DNA of 64,000 nt from Bradyrhizobium lablabi (GTDB lineage Bacteria; Pseudomonadota; Alphaproteobacteria; Rhizobiales; Xanthobacteraceae), in NCBI RefSeq assembly GCF_018131005.1, contig NZ_JAFCJK010000013.1, positions 62,001 to 126,000 on the forward strand. The letters are read 5' to 3'. The position numbers were made by a program, and so were the translations under genes. Each line of letters opens with the position of its first letter. Positions within the stretch are counted from its first letter, which is position 1. The notes under the pieces were generated by a model. It did no database searches, had not been told where the DNA came from, and was given only the letters and a program-made list of their open reading frames with translations. This document shows positions 53,753 through 62,028 of the stretch, one piece after another.

Positions 53753-54745
53753 TTATTCAGCTTCGGCGAGCGTCTTGGCCTGGGCAACCCAGGCGTCGGC
53801 GCGGCTCGGAAGACCGACTTCTTCGCCGATCTTGTGCGCGGTGTCGTGATTGAGCTCGGCAAGCTGCCAGTAGTGGAAGATGCCAAGGTCGTTGAGCTTC
53901 TTCTCGATCGCACCGGACACGCCGGTGAGTTTCTTGAGGTTGTCGGCGGTACCGCGGGGACCGGCCAGACCCTGGAAGCCGGAAGGCGCCGCCGATGGCA
54001 CGTCTTCCTGCACCGGTTCGGCGGACGCGCCGATATCGATCCCGGATTCGCCCTGCGCACGCGAGATGCCGTCGATGGCCGCTCGGGCGACGAGATCGCA
54101 GTACAGCGAGATCGCGCGTCCGGCGTCGTCATTGCCCGGCACCACATAGGTGATGCCCTTGGGATCCGAATTGGTGTCGACGATCGCGGCAACGGGAATG
54201 TTGAGCCGCTGCGCCTCCTGGATCGCGATGTCTTCCTTGTTGGTGTCGATCACAAAGATCATGTCGGGCAGACCGCCCATGTCCTTGATGCCGCCCAGCG
54301 AACGGTCGAGCTTGTCGCGCTCGCGCTGCAGCGTCAGCCGCTCCTTCTTGGTGTAGGAGCTGGCCTCGCCGGACGACAGCACGTCGTCGAGATGACGCAG
54401 CCGCTTGATCGAGCCGGAAATCGTCTTCCAGTTGGTCAGCGTGCCACCGAGCCAGCGCGAGTTGACGAAGTACTGCGCCGAGCGCTTGGCGGCCTCGGCG
54501 ACGCCGTCCTGCGCCTGCCGCTTGGTGCCGACGAACAGGATGCGGCCGCCCTTGGCGACCGTGTCGCTGACCGCCTGCAGCGCGCGGTGCATCATCGGCA
54601 CGGTCTGCGCGAGATCGATGATGTGGATGTTGTTGCGGGCGCCGAAGATGAAGTCCGCCATCTTCGGGTTCCAGCGGTGGGACTGGTGGCCAAAGTGAAC
54701 GCCAGCTTCCAAGAGCTGACGCATATTGAATTCGGGCAGCGCCAT
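53753..54745 (-). CDS. rpsB: 30S ribosomal protein S2 with C-terminal extension
   Basis: S2 is a structural protein of the small ribosomal subunit. The 330-residue product begins MALPEFNMRQLLEAGVHFGH; conserved S2 segments include IHIIDLAQTVPMMHRAL, SRWLGGTLTNWKTI and MPDMIFVID-like LPDMIFVIDTNKED. From about residue 235 there is a C-terminal extension of some 95 residues containing LKKLTGVSGAIEKKLNDLGI, which looks like a helix-hairpin-helix unit. Similar extensions are known in other Rhizobiales S2 proteins. The start at 54745 is at the family position. Confidence 0.96.
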   Translation of the reverse strand: MALPEFNMRQLLEAGVHFGHQSHRWNPKMADFIFGARNNIHIIDLAQTVPMMHRALQAVSDTVAKGGRILFVGTKRQAQDGVAEAAKRSAQYFVNSRWLGGTLTNWKTISGSIKRLRHLDDVLSSGEASSYTKKERLTLQRERDKLDRSLGGIKDMGGLPDMIFVIDTNKEDIAIQEAQRLNIPVAAIVDTNSDPKGITYVVPGNDDAGRAISLYCDLVARAAIDGISRAQGESGIDIGASAEPVQEDVPSAAPSGFQGLAGPRGTADNLKKLTGVSGAIEKKLNDLGIFHYWQLAELNHDTAHKIGEEVGLPSRADAWVAQAKTLAEAE

Positions 54746-54858
54746 AGGTTTAGTTCTCCGGTTGGTTCCTCCGGAAACGTGTGAGCAAACGAGCCTTATT
54801 GGCCCGGTTGCCACCGGACGGCCTTTGAGAGCCATGTTTCCGTGTGAGATGGCGCGCT

Positions 54859-54886
54859 ATATAGCGCGATTTCCGCCAGAAGCAAG
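54859..54886 (-). promoter_or_regulatory. Housekeeping promoter of rpsB operon
   Basis: On the minus strand CTTGCT (54886-54881) and CTATAT (54864-54859) are separated by 16 bases, close to the alphaproteobacterial sigma-70 consensus CTTGAC-N17-CTATAT. The -10 box lies in a 16-bp perfect palindrome (54853-54868). The site is about 110 bases upstream of the rpsB start. Confidence 0.7.
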
Positions 54887-55037
54887 GAAATAAGGCCGGT
54901 TTGGAAGCTCTCACCGCCCCCGTAATCGTTCTTAAGCGGGCCGGAAAATGCCCTTCTGTCGCCAATAGGCCCGCGTCGGACCTAAAAGGTCCGGATCGAC
55001 CGTCGCGCTACGCCTATCACCAGGGTAATGCGCCGCG

Positions 55038-55562
55038 CTATTGGGCGAGTTTCAGTTCGGCGATCGTTATTCGCGCTGAATCTTCCTCCAGCGGGAAGAA
55101 GTCGAGCGGTCCAGGATTGCTGTTGTTCGAAGTGATTGCGGCGCCCACGAGCAGGCCGGCAACGCCACCCGCAACCGACATCCCGTTCAGGACCTTGGCG
55201 CGCTCGCTCGGCCTTGCGAGGAAGAAATAGGTGCGGCCGGATTGGGCGGAAATGTCGACTTGGCTTGTACCCGGGAACGTGGCCGCGGTCGCTGAAATTT
55301 GGTGCTGTCCGGGCGGACGGTCGACATAGACGTAGGTCCCGGTCTTGAGTTCTGCCATCGGTCCACCGTCAAGCCGGATGTCCCACCCCGGATCAGTAAT
55401 GCCGGCGTATCCCTTCTCGCGAAGCACGACGATCCGCGACTTTCCCGAGCCGGGCGATCCAACCTTCTGCACCATCGCGGAGTAATCCAACCCATGTCGT
55501 TCGGTCTCGCATCCGCACAGCAGTACGGCCACGACCAACGCAAACACACCTCGCCAAAACAT
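55038..55562 (-). CDS. Lipoprotein, DUF2846-like
   Basis: This 174-residue product begins MFWRGVFALVVAVLLCGCET, a lipoprotein signal with the lipobox ending at Cys18, so it should be anchored to a membrane. The body shows SRIVVLREKGYAGITDPGW, YVYVDRPPGQHQISA and GRTYFFLARPSERAKVLNG, the pattern of the DUF2846 family. A hydrophobic patch near the C-terminus may also sit in the membrane. It lies between rpsB and dnaE with no obvious partner; function is unknown. Confidence 0.8.
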   Translation of the reverse strand: MFWRGVFALVVAVLLCGCETERHGLDYSAMVQKVGSPGSGKSRIVVLREKGYAGITDPGWDIRLDGGPMAELKTGTYVYVDRPPGQHQISATAATFPGTSQVDISAQSGRTYFFLARPSERAKVLNGMSVAGGVAGLLVGAAITSNNSNPGPLDFFPLEEDSARITIAELKLAQ

Positions 55563-55654
55563 GACGCCCCAAAGCCCCCAATTTGCCCGGGACGAGCATA
55601 GTGACGAGTACAGCAAGGTTGCAATAGTGCTTACGATGCAGTCGCTTCGGGTCT

Positions 55655-58600
55655 TTACAGCGTCTGCACGTCGACCACGCCTGCGACCGCCTTGATCGCG
55701 CCGGCGATCTGCGGGGAGACCTTGTAGCGGCCGGGCAGCTTCATCTCGACCTCGGTTTCGAGGTCGAGCATCATCACCAGCGAAACATCGCCGTCGGCAC
55801 CGCCGGCCGGCGTGGCCGCAGGGACCGGCTTCACGGCCGGCGCCTTTACCGCACTAGCCGCTGGGGGCTCGGACATGTTGAGCCGGCGCGCGATCGAGTC
55901 GAGTGGCCTGGTGTCGCGCACGAAGATGCGCAGGCCCCGCTGTGTCTTCGCCGCGGCGTGATCGAGCGGCTCGGCGTGCAGCACCCTCGCCCGCACGTCC
56001 TCGCCCTGCAGTTCGGCGCCAAGTTGCAGCAGCACGGCCGCGCCCGGCTCGAGCACGTCGCGGTATTGCGCGAGCCCCTCGGAGAACAGCACCGCCTCGA
56101 AATGGCCGGTCGGATCCGACAGGCCCATGATGCCCATCTTGTTGCCGGTCTTGGTGCGCCGCTCCATGCGCGACACCACCGTCGCCGCCACCTTGCCCGC
56201 GGTGGCGCCGGTTTTGACGGCGCGCGAAAACTCCGCCCATGTCTGCACGCGCAGCCGCCTCAAGGCGGTGGCATAGTCATCGAGCGGATGACCGGACAGG
56301 AAGAAGCCGATCGCATCATATTCGCGCCTGAGGCGGTCGGCCGGCAGCCAGGGCTCGACCTGCGGCAGCACGATTGTCGGGGCGTCGGCGGCGCCGCCGA
56401 ACATGTCGTTCTGCCCCGAGGTTGCGGCCTCGTGGCTGCGCTGGCAGGCGGCCAGGACCGCATCTGCTCCGCCGAACACACGCGCGCGGTTGGGTTCGAG
56501 CGTGTCAAAGGCGCCCGCGGCCGCGAGGCTCTCGATGATGCGCTTGTTGATCGAGCGCGGGCTCACCCGCGCGGCGAAATCGGCGAGCGAGGTGAATGCG
56601 CCCTTCTTGCGCTCCTCCACGATCTGCTCGACGGCTTGCAGGCCGACGCCCTTCAGCGCGGCGAGCGCGTAGTAGATGGTCTTCTCGCCGACCTCGAAGG
56701 TCGCGCCGGACCTGTTGATGTTGGGCGCCTCGACCTTGATGCCGAGCCGCTGGGCCTCGGAGCGAAATTCGGACAGCTTGTCGGTGTTGTTGAGGTCGAG
56801 CGTCATCGACGCCGCGAGAAACTCCACCGGGTAATGCGCCTTCATGTAGGCGGTGTGGTACGACACCAGCGCATAGGCCGCCGCGTGGCTCTTGTTGAAG
56901 CCGTAGTCGGCGAACTTCGCGAGCAGCTCGAAGATCGTCTCCGCTTGCGCCTTCGGCACGCTGTTCTTCACCGCGCCAGCGACGAAGATCTCGCGCTGCT
57001 TCTCCATCTCGGCGCGGATCTTCTTGCCCATGGCGCGGCGGAGCAAGTCGGCCTGGCCGAGCGTATAGCCGGCCATCTGCTGCGCGATCTGCATCACCTG
57101 CTCCTGGTAGATGATGACGCCGAACGTCTCCTTGAGAATCGGCTCCAGAATCGGATGCAGGTATTCCGGCTCCTCGTCGCCGTGCTTGCGCGCGCAGTAC
57201 GTCGGGATGTTCGCCATCGGACCCGGACGATACAGCGCAACCAGCGCGATGATGTCCTCGAAGCGGTCGGGCCGCATGTCGATCAGCGCACGGCGCATGC
57301 CCTGACTTTCCACCTGGAACACGCCGACCACGTCTCCGCGCGCCAGCATCTGGTAGCTCGCCGCGTCATCGATCGCGAGCGTCGCGAGATCGACATGGAC
57401 GTTGCGCTGCCTTAGCAATTTCACCGCGACGTCGAGCACGGTCAGCGTCTTCAGCCCCAGGAAGTCGAACTTCACGAGGCCCGCGGGCTCGACCCACTTC
57501 ATGTTGAACTGCGTGACCGGCATGTCCGATTTCGGATCGCGGTAGAGCGGCACCAACTCGCTGAGGGGGCGGTCGCCGATCACGATGCCGGCGGCGTGGG
57601 TCGAGGCATGCCGGGTCAGGCCTTCGAGACGCTGCGCGATATCGAAGGCGCGCGCCACCACGGGATCCTCGTCGCGGAACGCCTGCAGCTTCGGCTCGCC
57701 CTCGATCGCCTGCGCCAACGTCACGGGCGCGGCGGGATTCTGCGGCACCAGCTTTGTCAGCTTGTCGACTTGCCCGTAAGGCATCTGCAGCACGCGGCCG
57801 ACGTCGCGCAGCACGCCGCGCGCCTGCAACGTACCGAAGGTGATGATCTGCGCCACCTGGTCGCGGCCGTAGCGATCCTGCACGTACTGAATCACTTCGC
57901 CGCGGCGATCCTGACAGAAGTCGATGTCGAAGTCCGGCATCGACACGCGCTCCGGATTGAGGAAGCGCTCGAACAGCAGGCCAAAGCGGATCGGATCGAG
58001 GTCGGTGATGGTCAGCGCGTAGGCGACCAGTGAACCCGCGCCCGAGCCGCGGCCCGGGCCGACCGGAATGTCGTGGGACTTGGCCCATTTGATGAAGTCG
58101 GAGACGATCAGGAAGTAGCCCGCATAGTTCATGCGGTTGATGACGTCGATTTCGAAAGCGAGACGCTTCTGATAGTCCTCTTCGGTGTTGCCCGGCGACA
58201 GGCCGTGGACCCTGATGCGCCGCGCGAGCCCCTCTTCGGCCTGCCGCTTCAGCTCGCCCGCTTCCTCCGCCGCGGCATCGGAGCCTGAGCCGGCGCCGAC
58301 AGTGAAGCGCGGCAGGATCGGCTTTTGCGTCTTTGGGCGGAACGAGCAGCGCTCGGCGATCTCGATGGTCGAAGCGAGGGCCTCCGGAATGTCGGCGAAC
58401 AACACCGCCATTTCCGCACGCGTCTTGAAGCGGTGATCCGGCGTGAGCTGCTCACGGCCGGTCTCGGCAACCAAGTGACCGCCGGCGATGCACAAAAGCG
58501 CATCGTGCGATTCGTAATCGTCGCTGGTCGCAAAATACGGCTCGTTGGTTGCGACCAGCGGCAGGCCCTTGCCGTAGGCGAGATCGATCAGCCCGCCCTC

Positions 58601-59167
58601 GGTGCGACGCTCTGTCTCTACGCCGTGACGCTGCAGTTCGACATAGAGGCGGTCTCCGAACACGCTCGCCAGGCGATCGCACCGCGTGGCCGCCAGTGCC
58701 GCCTGATCGGCGCCAAGCGCCAGCGCGATCGGCCCGTCGGGCCCGCCGGTCAGCGCAATCAAGTCCTCGGCATCGTCGGTGAGCCAGTCGAACTTGATGT
58801 GCGGCGTCTGGTTGACGGGCGTTTCCAGGAACGCCCGCGAATTCAGCCGCATCAGGCTGCGGTAGCCACGCTCCCGCGCCGCCAGCAGCACGATCCGTGC
58901 CGGTCCCGCCGCCAGCACGCTCCGCGTGCTGGGATCAACGTCGCCGAATTCCACCGCGAGCTCGCAGCCGACGATCGGCTGGATGCCGTAGCCCGCCATC
59001 TTGTCTGAGAATTCCAGCGCACCGAACATGTTGTCGGTGTCTGTGAGCGCCAGCGCTGGCTGGCGGTCAGCTTTTGCAAGTTCGCCGAGCTTGGCGATCT
59101 TGATCGAGCCTTTCAGCAGCGAATAGGCCGAATGGACATGAAGGTGAACGAATCCGGCATTCGACAT
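55655..59167 (-). CDS. dnaE: DNA polymerase III alpha subunit
   Basis: DnaE is the replicative polymerase subunit. The 1170-residue product opens with a PHP domain (FVHLHVHSAYSLLKGSIKI). The polymerase core carries the catalytic aspartates in SMPDFDIDFCQDRRGEV near residue 411. A later tandem of helix-hairpin-helix, then an OB-fold near residue 1000 and a C-terminal tau-binding region follow. It is a DnaE1-type replicase rather than the DnaE2 of mutasome operons, by length and by isolation from imuAB genes. Confidence 0.96.
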   Translation of the reverse strand: MSNAGFVHLHVHSAYSLLKGSIKIAKLGELAKADRQPALALTDTDNMFGALEFSDKMAGYGIQPIVGCELAVEFGDVDPSTRSVLAAGPARIVLLAARERGYRSLMRLNSRAFLETPVNQTPHIKFDWLTDDAEDLIALTGGPDGPIALALGADQAALAATRCDRLASVFGDRLYVELQRHGVETERRTEGGLIDLAYGKGLPLVATNEPYFATSDDYESHDALLCIAGGHLVAETGREQLTPDHRFKTRAEMAVLFADIPEALASTIEIAERCSFRPKTQKPILPRFTVGAGSGSDAAAEEAGELKRQAEEGLARRIRVHGLSPGNTEEDYQKRLAFEIDVINRMNYAGYFLIVSDFIKWAKSHDIPVGPGRGSGAGSLVAYALTITDLDPIRFGLLFERFLNPERVSMPDFDIDFCQDRRGEVIQYVQDRYGRDQVAQIITFGTLQARGVLRDVGRVLQMPYGQVDKLTKLVPQNPAAPVTLAQAIEGEPKLQAFRDEDPVVARAFDIAQRLEGLTRHASTHAAGIVIGDRPLSELVPLYRDPKSDMPVTQFNMKWVEPAGLVKFDFLGLKTLTVLDVAVKLLRQRNVHVDLATLAIDDAASYQMLARGDVVGVFQVESQGMRRALIDMRPDRFEDIIALVALYRPGPMANIPTYCARKHGDEEPEYLHPILEPILKETFGVIIYQEQVMQIAQQMAGYTLGQADLLRRAMGKKIRAEMEKQREIFVAGAVKNSVPKAQAETIFELLAKFADYGFNKSHAAAYALVSYHTAYMKAHYPVEFLAASMTLDLNNTDKLSEFRSEAQRLGIKVEAPNINRSGATFEVGEKTIYYALAALKGVGLQAVEQIVEERKKGAFTSLADFAARVSPRSINKRIIESLAAAGAFDTLEPNRARVFGGADAVLAACQRSHEAATSGQNDMFGGAADAPTIVLPQVEPWLPADRLRREYDAIGFFLSGHPLDDYATALRRLRVQTWAEFSRAVKTGATAGKVAATVVSRMERRTKTGNKMGIMGLSDPTGHFEAVLFSEGLAQYRDVLEPGAAVLLQLGAELQGEDVRARVLHAEPLDHAAAKTQRGLRIFVRDTRPLDSIARRLNMSEPPAASAVKAPAVKPVPAATPAGGADGDVSLVMMLDLETEVEMKLPGRYKVSPQIAGAIKAVAGVVDVQTL

Positions 59168-59357
59168 GGCCGCTCAAAGGATCCTTGCTTCAGGGACGGA
59201 GCGAACGCCGGCCCTGAAAGCACCGATGCCTCAGGCCCGACTCGCCTCGCGATGGTGGGGCCGGAGGCGCGCAGAGTCCACGCGCAACGCAGCATCGCCG
59301 TCACTCCTCCGGATTTTCCCCAAGGGCGGACTATGCCCCTGCCTCCGCCGGAACATT

Positions 59358-59456
59358 TCAGAACTGGGTGATCAATTGGGCCCAAACCGCGATCATGCCG
59401 ACGAACAGCGTGATCGACGCCAGAGCCGCCGCTTCCTCCACGAAAATCTTCAACAT
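59358..59456 (-). CDS. 32-residue membrane peptide
   Basis: The peptide MLKIFVEEAAALASITLFVG, then MIAVWAQLITQF, is a single amphipathic/hydrophobic helix. A GGAGG-like site (GGGAGGCGGCC) lies eight bases before the ATG at 59456. I recall similar tiny proteins in Bradyrhizobium but no function. It is 190 bases upstream of dnaE on the same strand. Confidence 0.6.
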   Translation of the reverse strand: MLKIFVEEAAALASITLFVGMIAVWAQLITQF

Positions 59457-59563
59457 GGCCGCCTCCCGGACTGGAACGTATGGAGAACATTGTTCTCTTT
59501 TCGTTCCGAGAGTCAAGCAGACCCACCAGCCAACCCGCGCAATGGTTAACCGGCGGGCCAACG

Positions 59564-59593
59564 AAAAAAAGCCCCGGGCCTGAGGCCCGGGGC
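59564..59593 (-). terminator. Intrinsic terminator of outer-membrane protein gene
   Basis: GCCCCGGGCC (59571-59580) pairs with GGCCCGGGGC (59584-59593), loop TGA. On the minus strand a run of seven T follows (complement of 59564-59570). It lies about 30 bases after the barrel gene stop. Confidence 0.93.
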
Positions 59594-59625
59594 TATCGCT
59601 GCCGCTGTTTTGACTAGTCGAGCGA

Positions 59626-60360
59626 TCAGTACCTTGCGAGGGTCGGACCGCTGAACCGATAGTTCAAGCGCGCGGTCACGAGATCGGTGTCGCCCCCCGA
59701 ACTGAAGCCGGTCGTGGCGAAGCCGGCCGGAGAGATGAAGGTCACGCCATGACGATCCTCGAAGATGTGATCGTATTCGATGCCGAGCGACCAGTTCGGA
59801 GCGAAGCCAAATTCGAGGCCAGCGCCAACAGTGCCGCCCCAACGGGTGTCGAAGCCGGACTCGGACACCAGCGCGCCAGCCGTGACGAACTGATAGTTGC
59901 GGTCGGTGACCGCGGCACCACCCTTCACGTAGAACAGGGCGTTGTTCCAGGCGTAACCGATCTGGCCGGTGAAGAGGCCGAAGGCGTCCGTCTTGGAGCG
60001 GACAACGTTGCCCGGAGCGAACGCGTTTCCGGAGTTGCCCGAGAAGTCAGCCCAGTTGCCCTGAGCTTCGAGACCGAACACCCAGCCGCCGGTCTGCCAG
60101 CGATAGCCGATCTGACCACCGACCGTGCCGCCGTCCGCATCGTGGCTGCCGAACGAGGCACCAGTCGGATCGAAGATACGGTTATCGTGGCTCTGTCCCC
60201 AGCCGCCGTTGATACCGATGTAAAAGCCGCTCCAGTTATACACCGTGGCAATCACCGGCGGAGCCTTGGTGTAAGGACGAGCCGCGAGATCCGCCGCGAA
60301 CGTCGGCGCAGTCGTGCCGAGCGCGATCAGACTGGCCGTAGCAAACAAAACCTTCTTCAT
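59626..60360 (-). CDS. Outer membrane beta-barrel protein (Omp25/31-like)
   Basis: This 244-residue protein begins MKKVLFATASLIALGTTAPT, with a signal peptide ending FAADLAARPY. The body is an eight-stranded barrel with aromatic, alternating strands (WSGFYIGINGGWGQS, FGLFTGQIGYAWNNALFYVK) and ends in LNYRFSGPTLARY. This is the OmpA-like barrel family abundant in Bradyrhizobium and related to Brucella Omp25/Omp31. The start at 60360 fits the signal. A strong terminator follows. Confidence 0.93.
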   Translation of the reverse strand: MKKVLFATASLIALGTTAPTFAADLAARPYTKAPPVIATVYNWSGFYIGINGGWGQSHDNRIFDPTGASFGSHDADGGTVGGQIGYRWQTGGWVFGLEAQGNWADFSGNSGNAFAPGNVVRSKTDAFGLFTGQIGYAWNNALFYVKGGAAVTDRNYQFVTAGALVSESGFDTRWGGTVGAGLEFGFAPNWSLGIEYDHIFEDRHGVTFISPAGFATTGFSSGGDTDLVTARLNYRFSGPTLARY

Positions 60361-60639
60361 TCTTTTTCCCATTCCAACTTCACAGTGGCCCCCAAGGCCT
60401 CCTGTCAGGCTCATACCAGCCCGCGACAGAATTGCTGTAGCTTCACAGCAACAATTGACCCAAATGACCCTCCCGAAAACGTGAGATCATGTTGCGTTAC
60501 AAGCACTACTTGTTTCGGCCTTATGCTATGACGCAAAGTCTCCACATTTCGGAAGGCGCGAGATTGAGTTGACGGGAAGTTGCTTGTCCGGTTTGGATTG
60601 CGACACTTCCACGGCTCGCAAATGCATGAAGGACCGCTT

Positions 60640-60933
60640 ATGCGCAAATTTGTTCTCGCTGCAGCGTGGGTGAGCGCGTTTGCAGCGCTCACTGCAGTTC
60701 CCGCGCAGGCTATCGGCGTAAGATATCCCTTCTGCATCCAGGGTGATGAATATCCCGGGTTCAGCGCCTGCTATTTCGAGACCTATGAGCAGTGCCAGGC
60801 CACCGCCTCGGGACGCCGCCTGTACTGTCTCCAGAATCCCTTTTATGCCGGTGACAATGATCGGCGCTCCTATCTCAACGTTCCTCCGCGCGCGCGCCGC
60901 GAGGGCAATTTCTTCGAGCTGTTCATCCACTGA
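60640..60933 (+). CDS. Exported DUF3551 protein, copy 1
   Basis: This 97-residue protein (MRKFVLAAAWVSAFAALTAV) has a signal peptide ending near PAQAI. The mature part shows four Cys in the spacing FCIQGDEYPGFSACYFETYE and CQATASGRRLYC, the DUF3551 signature. DUF3551 proteins are common in Bradyrhizobium and of unknown role. A second member follows within 125 bases. Confidence 0.85.
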   Translation: MRKFVLAAAWVSAFAALTAVPAQAIGVRYPFCIQGDEYPGFSACYFETYEQCQATASGRRLYCLQNPFYAGDNDRRSYLNVPPRARREGNFFELFIH

Positions 60934-61055
60934 GGCCGACGCGGAACCACGGCCGGGGAGCAAGGGTTGACGCACACCGGCGTGGATGCGGCCGCTTCGC
61001 CGTTAGATTGGCCGTGACGACACGCGACCGGTCTCTTCGACGGGAGATTCCTTTG

Positions 61056-61319
61056 ATGCGCATCGTGCTTCTGGCCGCACTTGCTCTGGGTGCCGATGCG
61101 GTTCAGCTGGCACATGCACAAACGTTCGACCCGAACCATCCCGTATGCATGCATATCTTTCGATGGGGCGGCGAGGATTATGACTGCAGCTACGCATCGC
61201 TCGCACAATGCCAGTTTTCCGCCGCCGGCCGGGGAGCAATGTGCGTGATCAATCCGTATCGCGCCAATGCCTATGCCGAGCCTCAGCCGCGCTCCGCGCG
61301 ACGTGGTCAAGCGTATTGA
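61056..61319 (+). CDS. Exported DUF3551 protein, copy 2
   Basis: This 87-residue protein (MRIVLLAALALGADAVQLAH) has a signal peptide ending HAQ. It repeats the Cys pattern of its neighbour with VCMHIFRWGGEDYDCSYASL and CQFSAAGRGAMC. The two are diverged paralogues in tandem. Function is unknown. It ends 4 bases before the stop of lolD on the other strand. Confidence 0.85.
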   Translation: MRIVLLAALALGADAVQLAHAQTFDPNHPVCMHIFRWGGEDYDCSYASLAQCQFSAAGRGAMCVINPYRANAYAEPQPRSARRGQAY

Positions 61320-61322
61320 GAG

Positions 61323-62021
61323 CTAATCCAGTTCGACGACCTGTCCATTCGCAAGCGAGACCCGGCGGTCCATCCGCGCCGCCAGATCCATGTTGTGGGT
61401 TGCGATCAGCATCGCGACCCGCGTCGCCTTCACGAGTTGCATCAGCGCATTGAAGACGTGGTCGGCAGTGCCCGGATCGAGGTTGCCGGTCGGCTCGTCC
61501 GCAAGCAGCGCCCGTGGCGCATTGGCGACCGCGCGCGCGATTGCCACGCGCTGCTGCTCGCCGCCGGACAGTTCCGCCGGTCGATGGGTGATGCGGTCGC
61601 CGAGCCCGAGATAGGCCAGGATCTCGGTCGCGCGCTTTATCGTTTCGGAGCGCTTGAGACCTCGAATCATCTGCGGCAACATGACGTTCTCGAGAGCGGA
61701 GAATTCCGGCAGCAGCCGGTGCGACTGATAAACGAACCCAATGTCGGTGCGGCGGATATGCGTCCGGTCGATGTCGGACAGTTGTGAGGTCGGCGTGCCC
61801 GCGACATAGACCTCGCCCTCGTCGGGACTTTCCAGCAAGCCCGCAATGTGCAAGAGCGTCGACTTGCCCGAGCCCGACGGCGCCACCAGCGCCACCGACT
61901 GCCCAGGCCACAGCGCTAGCTTGGCGCCGTTGAGGATCGTCAGCGTCGCTTCGCCCTGCCTGTACTCCCGCTTGATCTCGTGGAGATAGATAACCGGCAC
62001 ATCGTCCGCCCCCTGCGCCAT
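61323..62021 (-). CDS. lolD: Lipoprotein-releasing ABC transporter ATP-binding protein
   Basis: LolD powers release of outer-membrane lipoproteins from the inner membrane. The 232-residue ATPase has Walker A VALVAPSGSGKSTLLH, signature ELSGGEQQRVAIARA and Walker B ALLADEPTGNLD. It is 7 bases downstream of lolC on the same strand, which fixes the assignment to the Lol system rather than another ABC family. Confidence 0.93.
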   Translation of the reverse strand: MAQGADDVPVIYLHEIKREYRQGEATLTILNGAKLALWPGQSVALVAPSGSGKSTLLHIAGLLESPDEGEVYVAGTPTSQLSDIDRTHIRRTDIGFVYQSHRLLPEFSALENVMLPQMIRGLKRSETIKRATEILAYLGLGDRITHRPAELSGGEQQRVAIARAVANAPRALLADEPTGNLDPGTADHVFNALMQLVKATRVAMLIATHNMDLAARMDRRVSLANGQVVELD

Positions 62022-62028
62022 GTGCGCC

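Noticed and set aside
55958..57415. Long plus-strand frame over dnaE
   Set aside because: Antisense shadow of a conserved polymerase gene.
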